From Fidelibacterota bacterium (lineage in GTDB: Bacteria > Fidelibacterota > Fidelibacteria > Fidelibacterales > Fidelibacteraceae), in contig JAQUPD010000017.1 of assembly GCA_028716785.1 (NCBI GenBank), positions 1 through 45,320 on the forward strand: 45,320 nt of DNA, in the 5' to 3' direction. The position numbers and the translations under genes were made by a program. This document shows positions 8,982 through 16,533 of the stretch, piece by piece (within the stretch, counting starts at the first letter, position 1; every line of letters begins with the position of its first letter). The notes under the pieces were generated by a model. That model saw only the letters and a program-made list of their open reading frames with translations, was not told the origin of the DNA and did not search any database.

Positions 8982-10025
8982 TTATCGGGGTAAAACAACG
9001 GTCTTAAAAAAGTAAGGCATGTGATATCCCAGCTCTTCTAACAAAAGTGCATTTGTCGAAAGGAAACGCTGAATATTTTCAACGGATGTTGAGTTAGTAA
9101 TCCCATAACTAATAGTGCTTTGTTCTTTCACAAAAATATCTGATGTATAGGGAAAATTCATCTCTATGTCGTTCCGACTATAATTATTTTCGGGTGTTAG
9201 CACCAAATTATAATCTGCTGAGACAGAGATCGCGAGGCCTACTAATTCAAAATTTGGAACACCGTCTTTTATGGCTAAAATTAAACCGCCGCTAAATCCT
9301 TTATTAAATAGGGCATCCACCAAAAAAGTATGGGTTTCCTTATTCCGATTAGGACTACTTACAATACCATGGGTAACCATTTTATTCCCTTTTGGATAGC
9401 CAAGAAGATAAACAAATGAACCCCATTGCAGTTTTTTTGCTTCGCCAAGGGGATAAGAAAAGACGGGAAGATAGCTGGAGGATTCTTTTTCCCGTCCCAG
9501 AAGGGCAAGATCATAATTTTCGTCTTTGATAATTACTTTCAGATCAGAGCCATCAGGAATTCCCGTAACGTAATTTGTTTGGTTTCTTAAAAAAGAAACG
9601 GTTCGTATGCGATTCGAATTTTCATAATAGGTAATGATGGTATCAGGGAAGGTTACAATGTGATTACATGTTAATAAAGCTAAACGAGAACCATCATTAT
9701 AGACGATTGTTGCAGTTCCCGAAGCCGTTTCATTAAAGTAAAATACATGATTTGCTTTTGTCATGGATTCATTGGTAATTGATGTCACACCAGACAATTC
9801 AGTAAAATTATACCCCATATAATAAGCGATGGCATTAATCATTTTTACAGATTCAAATATTTCCTCTAAAGCTTGAGAACTATTTTTATTGGGGAATTCG
9901 GTATCGTATTCACCATCGGAAATAATAAAAGCATCGCTATGGTAAACATACCGTGTGCATCCGGTAATGAGTCCAAAAAGAACAAAAAAAATAACCCTAA
10001 ATTTCATGTGTAGTCTTGTGGGCAT
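8982..10025 (-). CDS. Lipoprotein trypsin-like (S1-fold) serine protease
   Basis: A 347-residue predicted lipoprotein. The signal peptide ends in the lipobox LITGC, so it should be anchored on a membrane facing the periplasm or outside. A trypsin-like triad can be read: His in LALLTCNHIV, Asp in NYDLALLG, and Ser in NKGFSGGLIL, which is GxSGG with Phe in place of the usual Asn or Asp. No PDZ domain is visible, unlike DegP-type proteases. The first 90 residues are helical and of unknown role. The ATG at 10025 has a GAGAGGTG ribosome site just upstream. A second ATG six codons in lacks one, though it would shorten the signal peptide to a more typical form. The family is firm; the physiological substrate is unknown. 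Confidence 0.78.
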   Translation of the reverse strand: MPTRLHMKFRVIFFVLFGLITGCTRYVYHSDAFIISDGEYDTEFPNKNSSQALEEIFESVKMINAIAYYMGYNFTELSGVTSITNESMTKANHVFYFNETASGTATIVYNDGSRLALLTCNHIVTFPDTIITYYENSNRIRTVSFLRNQTNYVTGIPDGSDLKVIIKDENYDLALLGREKESSSYLPVFSYPLGEAKKLQWGSFVYLLGYPKGNKMVTHGIVSSPNRNKETHTFLVDALFNKGFSGGLILAIKDGVPNFELVGLAISVSADYNLVLTPENNYSRNDIEMNFPYTSDIFVKEQSTISYGITNSTSVENIQRFLSTNALLLEELGYHMPYFFKTVVLPR

Positions 10026-10097
10026 TCATCACCTCTCTCACATATAAGCTACAATCATTAGAAGGGTTTTTAAACGGAAATGTTACAGGAATTGATA

Positions 10098-10126
10098 TTG
10101 ACATACAACGTCATATTACGTAAAAT
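10098..10126 (+). promoter_or_regulatory. Strong sigma70-like promoter for the tRNA cluster
   Basis: A perfect TTGACA (10098-10103), a 17-base spacer and TAAAAT (10121-10126) lie 19 bases before the first tRNA. This is close to the ideal housekeeping promoter and fits stable-RNA expression. Confidence 0.75.
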
Positions 10127-10144
10127 TCTTAGCTTTTTGAATAT

Positions 10145-10218
10145 GGTGGATGTAGCTCAGTTGGCAGAGCGCTTGGTTGTGGCCCAAGTGGTCGTGGGTT
10201 CAAGTCCCATCATTCACC
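10145..10218 (+). tRNA. tRNA-His (anticodon GTG)
   Basis: A full cloverleaf can be folded. The anticodon stem CTTGG/CCAAG holds the loop TTGTGGC. Acceptor GTGGATG pairs with CATTCAC, and an extra G at 10145 (position -1) faces C73, the identity element of histidine tRNA. The T-loop is TTCAAGT. CCA is not encoded. Confidence 0.93.
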
Positions 10219-10227
10219 CTTCCCCAT

Positions 10228-10302
10228 CGGGGCGTAGCGCAGACCGGTTAGCGCGCCTGCTTTGGGAGCAGGAAGTCGGAAGTTCAAATCTTCTCGCCCC
10301 GA
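10228..10302 (+). tRNA. tRNA-Pro (anticodon TGG)
   Basis: Acceptor CGGGGCG pairs with CGCCCCG, with discriminator A. The anticodon stem CCTGC/GCAGG holds the loop TTTGGGA. It lies ten bases after tRNA-His and shares its promoter. CCA is not encoded. The body is nearly identical to the tRNA-Pro(CGG) gene at 35698. Confidence 0.93.
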
Positions 10303-10465
10303 CATCTCTTTATTGTGATTACACCAAGAGAGGTGTCAACATAGATAAATCAATGAAAGCCATCAAACGTGAACATAAATCAAACGGTTTGGGTAGGATT
10401 AATCCATAAAGTGGGCACGATCTTTACAAAATGGGAGTCCAAACCTCTCCTGAAATATTCCAAAT

Positions 10466-10539
10466 GCCCCGATAGCTCAATTGGATAGAGCAACGGTCTT
10501 CTAAACCGTAGGTTACAGGTTCGATTCCTGTTCGGGGTA
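10466..10539 (+). tRNA. tRNA-Arg (anticodon TCT)
   Basis: Acceptor GCCCCGA pairs with TCGGGGT (first pair G-T), with discriminator A. The anticodon stem ACGGT/ACCGT holds the loop CTTCTAA, and the T-loop is TTCGATT. CCA is not encoded. It lies 160 bases after tRNA-Pro and is the last housekeeping gene before the accessory region. A small ACACC/GGTGT hairpin lies between them at 10321-10336. Confidence 0.92.
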
Positions 10540-11098
10540 CATAGATAATAATCCATGATGAGTCCATTCCAAAAAGTCTTTAGTTTTAGATAAAGCTGGA
10601 GTCCCAAGAACACAGAATTATCCATAAGTATTTGATAATCAGTAATATCCCTTTATATAGGGATTGAAAATTGTAGATACTGTTTTGTAATGAGAAACGG
10701 TGTTATCCTCCTCTGAAACAGAACATCAGATACGTTATCATGTAACACTTACGAGGGGTTATTTTATTAATTAACTTCTGAACAATAAAATGCCTACTGT
10801 GGAAAGCTGAAACAGCAGTGTGGCCTCTTGTCGGGTTATGCTCGAGAGCATAAAACGCATGGTAGGACTCGTGCGTTGAACAAAACTTTTCCTATTCTTA
10901 TCAAGATAATTTTTACTTGGTCTCATCCGCCTTTGTTCTCTTTAACAGAGAAGCAATCCTTCTAGTGACAAAAGAAGCCAAACCTACTCCCCTACCTTAT
11001 CCCGATGTTTCGGGATGCCCCATTTTTAAGCGTATGTTAACGCTTCTATCAAAAGCTAGAAACAAAGGTATGAGAAAAATATGTTTGTCAAAACATAA
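10540..11098. other. Gene-poor, hairpin-rich stretch after the tRNA cluster
   Basis: I see no convincing gene here; the open frames are short and without recognisable motifs. Several inverted repeats occur. CCTAC at about 10793 can pair with GTAGG near 10863, enclosing a GCTG-AAA-CAGC hairpin and an eight-base arm hairpin TTATGCTC/GAGCATAA. Further on are TTCTCT/AGAGAA near 10940 and ATCCCGA/TCGGGAT at 10999-11016. It could hold a structured RNA or the wreck of a mobile element. No terminator-like T-run follows the nested hairpins. Confidence 0.4.
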
Positions 11099-11311
11099 AG
11101 AAATTTAAATAAAATACATCTGACACAAGATGGACTTGTAAAAAAGGCGGATATTCTTTACACTTTCTTAATAAAATTAGAATCCAATGTTGTTAAAAAG
11201 CTCTCTATTTTGGTAAGAGAAAAGAGTTATAACGTATTAGGAAAATATTGGTTACGGGCTTTCTATTGTTATGATTCCCTTGGAAATGGAAAATTGTTAA
11301 GTTTGAAATAA
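11099..11311 (+). pseudogene. Orphan reading-frame fragment, function unknown
   Basis: A frame open for about 70 codons ends in TAA at 11309-11311 and has ordinary protein-like composition. It includes helical stretches such as KKADILYTFLIKLE and a tail GKLLSLK. There is no start codon in frame; the frame begins directly after a stop. It looks like the C-terminal remnant of a decayed gene just upstream of the IS3 relic. I do not recognise the family. Confidence 0.3.
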
Positions 11312-11331
11312 GAGATTAAATAGGAGCCAAG

Positions 11332-11628
11332 ATGAATCAAAATCGTAATCAGCACTCAGCCAGCAAGAAGGTTAAAATTTTAAGGGAGCACCTAGAGAAT
11401 TAGGTTCCCATGAGTGAGATAGCCCGTCGCTATGGAATAAATCCCAACTTAATTCATAAGTAGAAGAAGCAGTTATTTGAAGGCTCTGTTGAAACATTTG
11501 GTCGCCAGCATGAAAAAGCGAGACTGGGGCAATCCACCAGGATAGGACAATTAGAGGAAAAGATTAAGGACAAGGATAGTTTGATTGCCGAAGTAATCGC
11601 TGACAATATTCGTTTAATAAAAGGCTGA
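11332..11628 (+). pseudogene. IS3-family transposase OrfA relic
   Basis: A ribosome site (AGGAG) and ATG open a frame of 99 codons that reads as the helix-turn-helix OrfA of IS3-type elements: KKVKILREHLEN, then VPMSEIARRYGINPNLIHK, then a coiled-coil tail LEEKIKDKDSLIAEVI. Two in-frame TAG codons break it. The second stands where relatives have Trp after the helix-turn-helix (probably TGG to TAG). Other genes in the window end in TAG, so these are stops and the gene is dead. Confidence 0.8.
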
Positions 11629-11629
11629 A

Positions 11630-11844
11630 TGGGGAGAATTGAATAAGAAGTGGGTTGAGCCGGATATTCGGTTTTATAACGAGAAACGCTTGCATAGCGC
11701 TCTGTTTTATCTGATACCTAAAAAAGTATTTAAAGGTAAAATGGAACAACGACTTGAAGAACGGCAAAAAGGCTAGATCAAGCTGCCGAAAATCGTAAAA
11801 ATTTATCCTTATTTGAAAGGAGCGAAAATTCCATTTCCTTATGA
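11630..11844 (+). pseudogene. IS3-family transposase OrfB, C-terminal relic
   Basis: Directly after OrfA the DNA encodes only the very end of the integrase-type OrfB: WGELNKKW, then IRFYNEKRLHSALFYLIP. The latter is the conserved YNxxRxHSALxYxxP segment near the catalytic Glu region. The basic tail MEQRLEERQKG runs into TAG at 11774. One frameshift restores a continuation (DQAAENRKNLSLFE) to TGA at 11844. The DDE core is missing, so an internal deletion removed most of OrfB. No intact terminal repeats are recognised. Confidence 0.75.
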
Positions 11845-11942
11845 AGCAAGACATTTCACTACGCCCAAATCCCGCAAGGGCGGGACTTCTTTTATGCTGG
11901 GAACGTTTTACAAAATTCAAACAATAGGGAGGAGTTTTTAAA

Positions 11943-12506
11943 ATGCCAGATAGGGATGTAAAGACAATCTTGGATTTGATATATTACCAATATGCAAAAA
12001 TCATCGCCAGAAGAGCTTTTGACATATCTGACGGTAAAGAAGCAAAAAGGCAGCACTACGGATTTATAAAACAAACATTCCGAGAGTTAAAAAGTGGCGT
12101 TATATCTTGGTCAGAGATTACACGTGAAGACTGGCAGTTTGTGGAATCCGAGAAGAAATGTATATATTGCGGGACTGAAAGCGATATTCATAAAGAACAT
12201 ATTGTTCCAAGGTCTTTGAAAATTAAATCTGAATGTGGAACATGCGACAAAATCCAAGGTATTCATAACCAAGTGTGGGCATGTAGACAGTGTAATTCTT
12301 CAAAAGGTATGAAGGGACTTTATGAATTCTTCAAGGCAAAGTATCCAAATGAAAGGAAATTTTATGATCTTATTCCGCCATTAGCGGAGAAGAAATATTT
12401 GAAAACAATTTACAATTGTCACGAATGTGCCCAAACGTTGACTAAAGGAGATATAGATGGCGACAGAGAAATATCCGTATTGGATATTGACTTTATACTT
12501 CATTGA
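11943..12506 (+). CDS. HNH endonuclease-domain protein with dockerin-like C-terminus
   Basis: A 187-residue protein with an N-terminal helical region (1-65) followed by a zinc-stabilised HNH nuclease fold. CIYC (Cys73, Cys76), HKEHIVPRS (His83, His86) and CRQCNSSKG (Cys114, Cys117, Asn118) match the usual HNH pattern, so a metal-dependent nuclease is likely. A further CHEC pair (159-162) is followed by the ending GDIDGDREISVLDIDFIL. The spacing D-x-D-x-D-x3-I-x3-D matches a calcium-binding dockerin/EF-hand loop, single copy. A GGGAGGAG ribosome site precedes the ATG. The gene converges on a decayed restriction-modification locus and may be a mobile-element or defence nuclease. Target and in vivo role are unknown. 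Confidence 0.75.
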   Translation: MPDRDVKTILDLIYYQYAKIIARRAFDISDGKEAKRQHYGFIKQTFRELKSGVISWSEITREDWQFVESEKKCIYCGTESDIHKEHIVPRSLKIKSECGTCDKIQGIHNQVWACRQCNSSKGMKGLYEFFKAKYPNERKFYDLIPPLAEKKYLKTIYNCHECAQTLTKGDIDGDREISVLDIDFILH

Positions 12507-12509
12507 ACT

Positions 12510-12533
12510 TCACTTTAGGAAGTGATTGCTTTT
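12510..12533 (+). terminator. Possible terminator of the HNH gene
   Basis: TCACTT and AAGTGA form a six-base stem around TAGG, followed by TTGCTTTT. It starts four bases after the stop codon. The stem is short, so the call is tentative. Confidence 0.4.
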
Positions 12534-12559
12534 CCGAAAAATACCAGCGGCGCTCCCTG

Positions 12560-12643
12560 ATGGATGGTAGCCCAGCTCCAGTAGATGAACAACAATTAAA
12601 AGAACTCGTTTTAAAACTGATTAAGGGTAAATCCTCTTTTTAG
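12560..12643 (+). pseudogene. C-terminal gene fragment, function unknown
   Basis: A short frame (MDGSPAPVDEQQLKELVLKL...) ends in TAG at 12641 and looks like the tail of a larger protein. A frameshifted continuation upstream (KNTSGAP) may belong to it. It probably marks a rearrangement junction between the HNH gene and the restriction locus. I do not recognise the family. Confidence 0.25.
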
Positions 12644-12681
12644 ATATATTTTTTTAGCGATGTTTTTGTAAAAAATAAAAT

Positions 12682-13094
12682 CTAGATCAATCTTTTTTTC
12701 TTTTCATACAAATCAACAAGATTTTTCTCTGAAATTCGGAATCCAGTCCCATGATTTCTGACACCTCCGGATGGCTTCAAGTGCATTCGTAAATCAATCA
12801 TCAATTCATTTTTTTCAAATGCTAATAAAAACCTTTCTGGAGTAGGATTTTCCAGTAGATAAGCCTCATTAAAGTGGAAGTATTCTTTCCCATTCTCTAT
12901 TTTATTGTCTGCAATTATTAAAACCAGCCTATCAAACTTAGTCATGAATTTACCCGCAATTACATAGGTGCTCCACTCAGCAATATTCACATCTTCATAG
13001 ATGTTTTTTAAGATGATCAAGTGCCTTTCAGGATCCGAAATGAGGTAAAATCCCTGTGTATTTGGTGCCTTTTTATTAACTCTTTTAATTGCAT
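12682..13094 (-). pseudogene. MvaI/BcnI-like type II restriction endonuclease, catalytic core deleted
   Basis: The frame from 13020 down encodes about 110 residues that match, from memory, the C-terminal half of MvaI/BcnI-type enzymes. RLVLIIADNKIENGKEYFHF aligns with their LVLVFAET...EEQFHF segment, and the AYLLENP, IDLRMHL and NHGTGFRI blocks and the closing LVDLYEKKKRLI align too. The frame stays open upstream (GFYLISDPERHLIIL) until two stops near 13073. A separate start (MQLKELIKRHQ) lies one base after the methyltransferase stop, at 13094, in another frame. An intact enzyme would need roughly 100 more residues carrying the D...ExK active site. These are absent, so an internal deletion plus frameshift has killed it. 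Members of this family cut CC-N-GG-type sites. Confidence 0.7.
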
Positions 13095-13095
13095 A

Positions 13096-14424
13096 TCAAT
13101 TCTTTGACATAATAACTATGTATTCATTTTTCATTGTTGAGGCTGTCCTACCAACGATATTAGAGGGGCTATTTTTTAAGGGCATCCTTTTATTTGGTAT
13201 ATTTCTAACAATAGTTTCAATGTGGCAAAAGTTATTTTCTTCAAATAATTGAGCCGTTATTTCATCATTTGGAATAGTAACGCCTTTAACCGTTCTATTG
13301 CCAACAACATAGCAAGCAAAACCACCTTTTTTTACGGTAGACGAAACATTCTTAATTGATTTTTCATAATCTTCATAGAAGGAAATAACATCAAGAGCTC
13401 TCTCTTTGTCTTTTTTCCAGATTATATGGATTATATCGTTTAAAATTTCACTTTTAAAGGAGGTAATATAATTTTTCCTCTCTCCGCCCATTAAAATTTT
13501 ATCTACTTTATTGGCTTCTTTATAACCAAGCCATTCGTTTGCTAATCTAGAAAATTGTCCATAAGCAACGGTAGTACGTGAATCGCCGTAAGGAGGGGAT
13601 GTAACAATAATATCTACACTCTCTGCTGGAAGAATATCACTTGGAATTTTATTAATTGTATTGAAATCATATACCAGGGTTTTAGCGTTATTTTTACAAC
13701 ATTCTACAAATTCGACAAGTCCAATTCTATTTCTTAATAATCTTGAGAGCATAATTCTAAAGACATCAGGTTCAGATTTATCTAAATAATTTTTACACCT
13801 GACCAATTTGAACTCTCCCGATTTTATGTATGATGATTCGCGAACTGTTTCAGAGAAAGCAACTTTAAAAAAGTTTTTTATTGAAATTTCGCTAATATCA
13901 TCAATGAATTTTAATATCAATGATAGTTTTTGTTGAGTGACTTTTGAGAACCAATAATCGATATTTTTTATATCCGGAATAATTTCCGAATATATTTTGC
14001 TGATATCAAAGTCTATTGAAAATATATAATCCTTATATTTATTAATAAATAAATCAAGTTGTTGAATATCAATCTTTGTAGTTTTAGCCGTGGCAATTAA
14101 CCTGGCTAAAGGATTCAAATCAGTTCCTATAGCATCTATACCTTTTAGATTAGCTTCAACTAAAGATGTCCCTGTACCACAAAAAGGATCGAATAAGATT
14201 TTTGACTTCTTACCCAAATTATCTATAATCCTTCTAGCAACTTGGGGAATCATCATTGCTGGATATGAGTGAAAACAATGCGTAAAATCTTTGGTATTTG
14301 AATTTCTAAAATCCCAGCTATCATCCACAATCTTTGCATTTCGAGAATATATCTTTACTTGGTAGTCTAAATCAGGTTCATTTACGATTTTCACTACCTG
14401 TTTATTTTTATCAACATTTCCCAT
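13096..14424 (-). CDS. DNA (cytosine-N4-type) methyltransferase, type II modification enzyme
   Basis: A 442-residue S-adenosylmethionine-dependent DNA methyltransferase. The SAM-binding motif I is DPFCGTGTS (79-87), followed by the acidic TDLNPLA loop. The catalytic motif IV is TSPPYGDS (275-282). SPPY is typical of N4-cytosine enzymes, whereas N6-adenine enzymes usually have DPPY. A long variable segment (120-265) lies between them, with AT-rich, island-like codon use. The C-terminal part (YVVGNRTVKG, then NIPNKRMPLKN) is the usual end of this family. The decayed MvaI/BcnI-like endonuclease starts one base after its stop, so this was a type II system. The methylase now appears to be solitary. 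No ribosome site is obvious at the ATG. Confidence 0.85.
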   Translation of the reverse strand: MGNVDKNKQVVKIVNEPDLDYQVKIYSRNAKIVDDSWDFRNSNTKDFTHCFHSYPAMMIPQVARRIIDNLGKKSKILFDPFCGTGTSLVEANLKGIDAIGTDLNPLARLIATAKTTKIDIQQLDLFINKYKDYIFSIDFDISKIYSEIIPDIKNIDYWFSKVTQQKLSLILKFIDDISEISIKNFFKVAFSETVRESSYIKSGEFKLVRCKNYLDKSEPDVFRIMLSRLLRNRIGLVEFVECCKNNAKTLVYDFNTINKIPSDILPAESVDIIVTSPPYGDSRTTVAYGQFSRLANEWLGYKEANKVDKILMGGERKNYITSFKSEILNDIIHIIWKKDKERALDVISFYEDYEKSIKNVSSTVKKGGFACYVVGNRTVKGVTIPNDEITAQLFEENNFCHIETIVRNIPNKRMPLKNSPSNIVGRTASTMKNEYIVIMSKN

Positions 14425-14830
14425 TATATTAAAACTAGTTAGACCTTATAATTTTATATTTCTCATAATTATGGATCGTGTGCAACCATTCATTATAATT
14501 GAGCTCTTTTACCACCTTTTTATAAACTATTTATACAAACAATTTTAATCATTTATTAAAAATTAAGTCATCAAAAGTAATTTGTCAATGTTAATTATAG
14601 ATCAAGCTATTTAATAATATTTTGCCTACTTAGAGTATCTTCTAATGAATTCTATTTTGCAATCACACTTATCACCTAACCAAGTTTAAGATTCAAGATT
14701 AATTGGATCTTTCGACCTGGCTCATATTCAGGTATTGACCTTAACAGTCCAAGATGATAATCCAGACTTTCCGACTTTATCTTTATAAAGCCGATTACTC
14801 TATTTATCTAAATTTCTAACTAATCTTTAT
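14425..14830. other. AT-rich spacer at the left edge of the GC-richer block
   Basis: No gene is supported. The first half is extremely AT-rich and presumably holds the methyltransferase promoter. Near 14710-14790 a short frame (SFDLAHIQVLTLTVQDDNPD) could be a coding remnant but has no start and no recognised family. Base composition shifts clearly at about 14830, where the PurL-like gene begins. Confidence 0.4.
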
Positions 14831-15940
14831 TTACTTGCCGCTTTTCAGAATTGCTAAAGTTTCTGGTGTTGGTTGGTTGGGAATTGTGGCGATAATCTCA
14901 CCTTTGTATTCGAAAACTTCCTGCTCGGTATCGGTAATTTCCCCGATTACGGCGACATGCTCGGTTTTGGTGCGGATGGCTTTTACCACTTCCTCCACTG
15001 ATTCCGGCGCAACCTGAACGACATAGCGTGCCTGAGTCTCGCAAATTAATATTTCCTGCGGAGTAATATCTTTAACGGAAACAGGAACCTGGGACAAATC
15101 AACTTTAGCACCGCGCCGGCCGTAACGGGCTGATTCGCAAATTGCCGCACCAATGCCGGCGGCACCCAGATCAGAACAGGCATTAATCTTGCCAGTCGCA
15201 AAAGCGGCCAAGGCGGCTTCCATCGCGGTTTTTTCTTCTTTAAATAGGGCAATGGCTGGGCGCATTTCTTCTACCAATCCCGCACGAAAAAGGGTGTCGT
15301 TGCCGTCATTGCCAGTCACGCCAATGATGATAATTTTATCACCGACATTTTTGGCTGGTTTGGTAAGTGGTTTTTCGGTAACTAGCTTGCCGATAACCGA
15401 GACGACGACAGCCGGCACGATATCGGAGAAAGAAGTAGAGAAACCGCCGCCAATGATAAAAACATCCATCGTTCGACACATATCCCCCAAACCTTTTACC
15501 ATAATATTCACTCTTTCCTGACTGGTCATAACCTTACATTTGCCACAAGTGCAACGCCCCGAAAAACCGCATGGCCCAACTATGACTTCCTGCTCCAGCG
15601 GTCGCGTGCCGATAAAATCCATCAGGAAAATAGGACGAGCGCCCATTGCAACCACATCGCGCATCGCACCACCGGCACCGGTGGCGGCGGCATCATACGG
15701 CCGTGGCACACAGGGCGAACAGTGGCTTTCCATTTTACCAACTACGTAACCCGGCATACCCGGGATTTGAAAAACTGCGGCATCGTCGTTGGCTTCCGGC
15801 CCGACTAATAATGCTCCCGGCCAGACCTTAGCGACCTGGCGATTCAATTCCTGAAAGCTTTTAAAATCAATTACTTTATCAATATTGTGATGTAGATGAA
15901 CAAATAGTCCGTGCATTAAGGCTTTTTCTATTGTGTTCAT
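14831..15940 (-). CDS. Half-length PurL/AIR-synthase-like ATP-binding protein with Cys cluster
   Basis: A 369-residue member of the PurM/PurL/HypE/SelD/ThiL superfamily, made of a single N+C domain pair equal to one half of PurL. Superfamily landmarks are present: DDAAVF (residues about 51-56), ESHC followed by AAATGAGG-MRDVVAMGARP, GNDGND, ACSDLGAAGIG, and ICETQARYVVQV, which corresponds to the SESQERM-like motif of PurL. The PurL HNHPS segment is replaced here by HCSPCVPRP. After the first domain there is a CGFSGRCTCGKC cluster with four cysteines, a plausible zinc or iron-sulfur site. It probably binds and cleaves ATP to activate a carbonyl, but the substrate is unknown. It is the last gene of the ATPase operon's leftward run, about 100 bases after the EIIA gene. 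Confidence 0.78.
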   Translation of the reverse strand: MNTIEKALMHGLFVHLHHNIDKVIDFKSFQELNRQVAKVWPGALLVGPEANDDAAVFQIPGMPGYVVGKMESHCSPCVPRPYDAAATGAGGAMRDVVAMGARPIFLMDFIGTRPLEQEVIVGPCGFSGRCTCGKCKVMTSQERVNIMVKGLGDMCRTMDVFIIGGGFSTSFSDIVPAVVVSVIGKLVTEKPLTKPAKNVGDKIIIIGVTGNDGNDTLFRAGLVEEMRPAIALFKEEKTAMEAALAAFATGKINACSDLGAAGIGAAICESARYGRRGAKVDLSQVPVSVKDITPQEILICETQARYVVQVAPESVEEVVKAIRTKTEHVAVIGEITDTEQEVFEYKGEIIATIPNQPTPETLAILKSGK

Positions 15941-16041
15941 TGTTTCTCCTTTTTAATGTTATCTGTAATTAATCATGATAAAGATTATATCGGTTTTAAA
16001 TTGTAATGATATTGTCGCTCAAATTAAGGTGCGAAGCCATG

Positions 16042-16497
16042 TTATTCTTCGGCTTTACGAATAATGGCGATAATTTCTTGAGGAGTGGTAGCATTCAACA
16101 TCTCACGACGAAAGTCATCCTGTTGATAAAGGCGGGCGATCAATGCAAGAGCTTGAACATAAGTTGAGGTCAATGCATCCGATGCCAGCAATAAAAAGAA
16201 AAGGTAAGAAAGACCGCCATCAGCAGCTTGAAAATCTATGCCATCTGGGGCAACGCCCAGTGATATCACCAGACCGTCAACCGCATTAGTGCGGGCATGC
16301 GGGATCGCCAGTCCTTTCTCGAGTCCAGTACTGCCTAAACTCTCACGATCCAAAAGGGCTTGCAAAGCCTTTGCGCGGTCGATGACCTGACCTGTCGCCG
16401 CGGCGGCTTCCAATAGTTCCTCGATTACTAATTGTTTTTCGGTATTCTGAATTGGCACGACGATCGCCTCGCGCTTAATCAGATTGGAAAGTTTCAT
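16042..16497 (-). CDS. PTS EIIA domain protein (fructose/nitrogen type, PtsN-like)
   Basis: A 151-residue stand-alone phosphotransferase EIIA of the fructose/mannitol/nitrogen class. The phosphorylated His67 is in GLAIPHART, the signature for this class. No transport EIIB or EIIC gene is adjacent, and the window has no HPr or EI. It resembles regulatory PtsN, which in proteobacteria controls potassium transport by protein contact. Its place behind a complete ion-pumping ATPase operon and near a cation/H+ antiporter suggests a similar regulatory role; that is inference. About 40 bases separate it from the Usp-like gene, so it probably belongs to the same transcript. Confidence 0.88.
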   Translation of the reverse strand: MKLSNLIKREAIVVPIQNTEKQLVIEELLEAAAATGQVIDRAKALQALLDRESLGSTGLEKGLAIPHARTNAVDGLVISLGVAPDGIDFQAADGGLSYLFFLLLASDALTSTYVQALALIARLYQQDDFRREMLNATTPQEIIAIIRKAEE

Positions 16498-16533
16498 TTT
16501 TTAAAAAAACTCCTCGTTTTACTTTGACAAAAT

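Noticed and set aside
10080-10625. Open frames of 109 and 81 codons on both strands across the tRNA cluster
   Set aside because: They read through the three tRNA genes and match nothing; they are shadows of structured RNA genes.
10640-10680. GGGATTGAAAA-like string resembling part of a CRISPR repeat
   Set aside because: It occurs once with no regular spacing or second copy.
11332-11628. Two in-frame TAG codons as evidence of stop-codon reassignment
   Set aside because: Other intact genes in the window end in TAG, and the element also lacks its catalytic core, so ordinary decay explains them.
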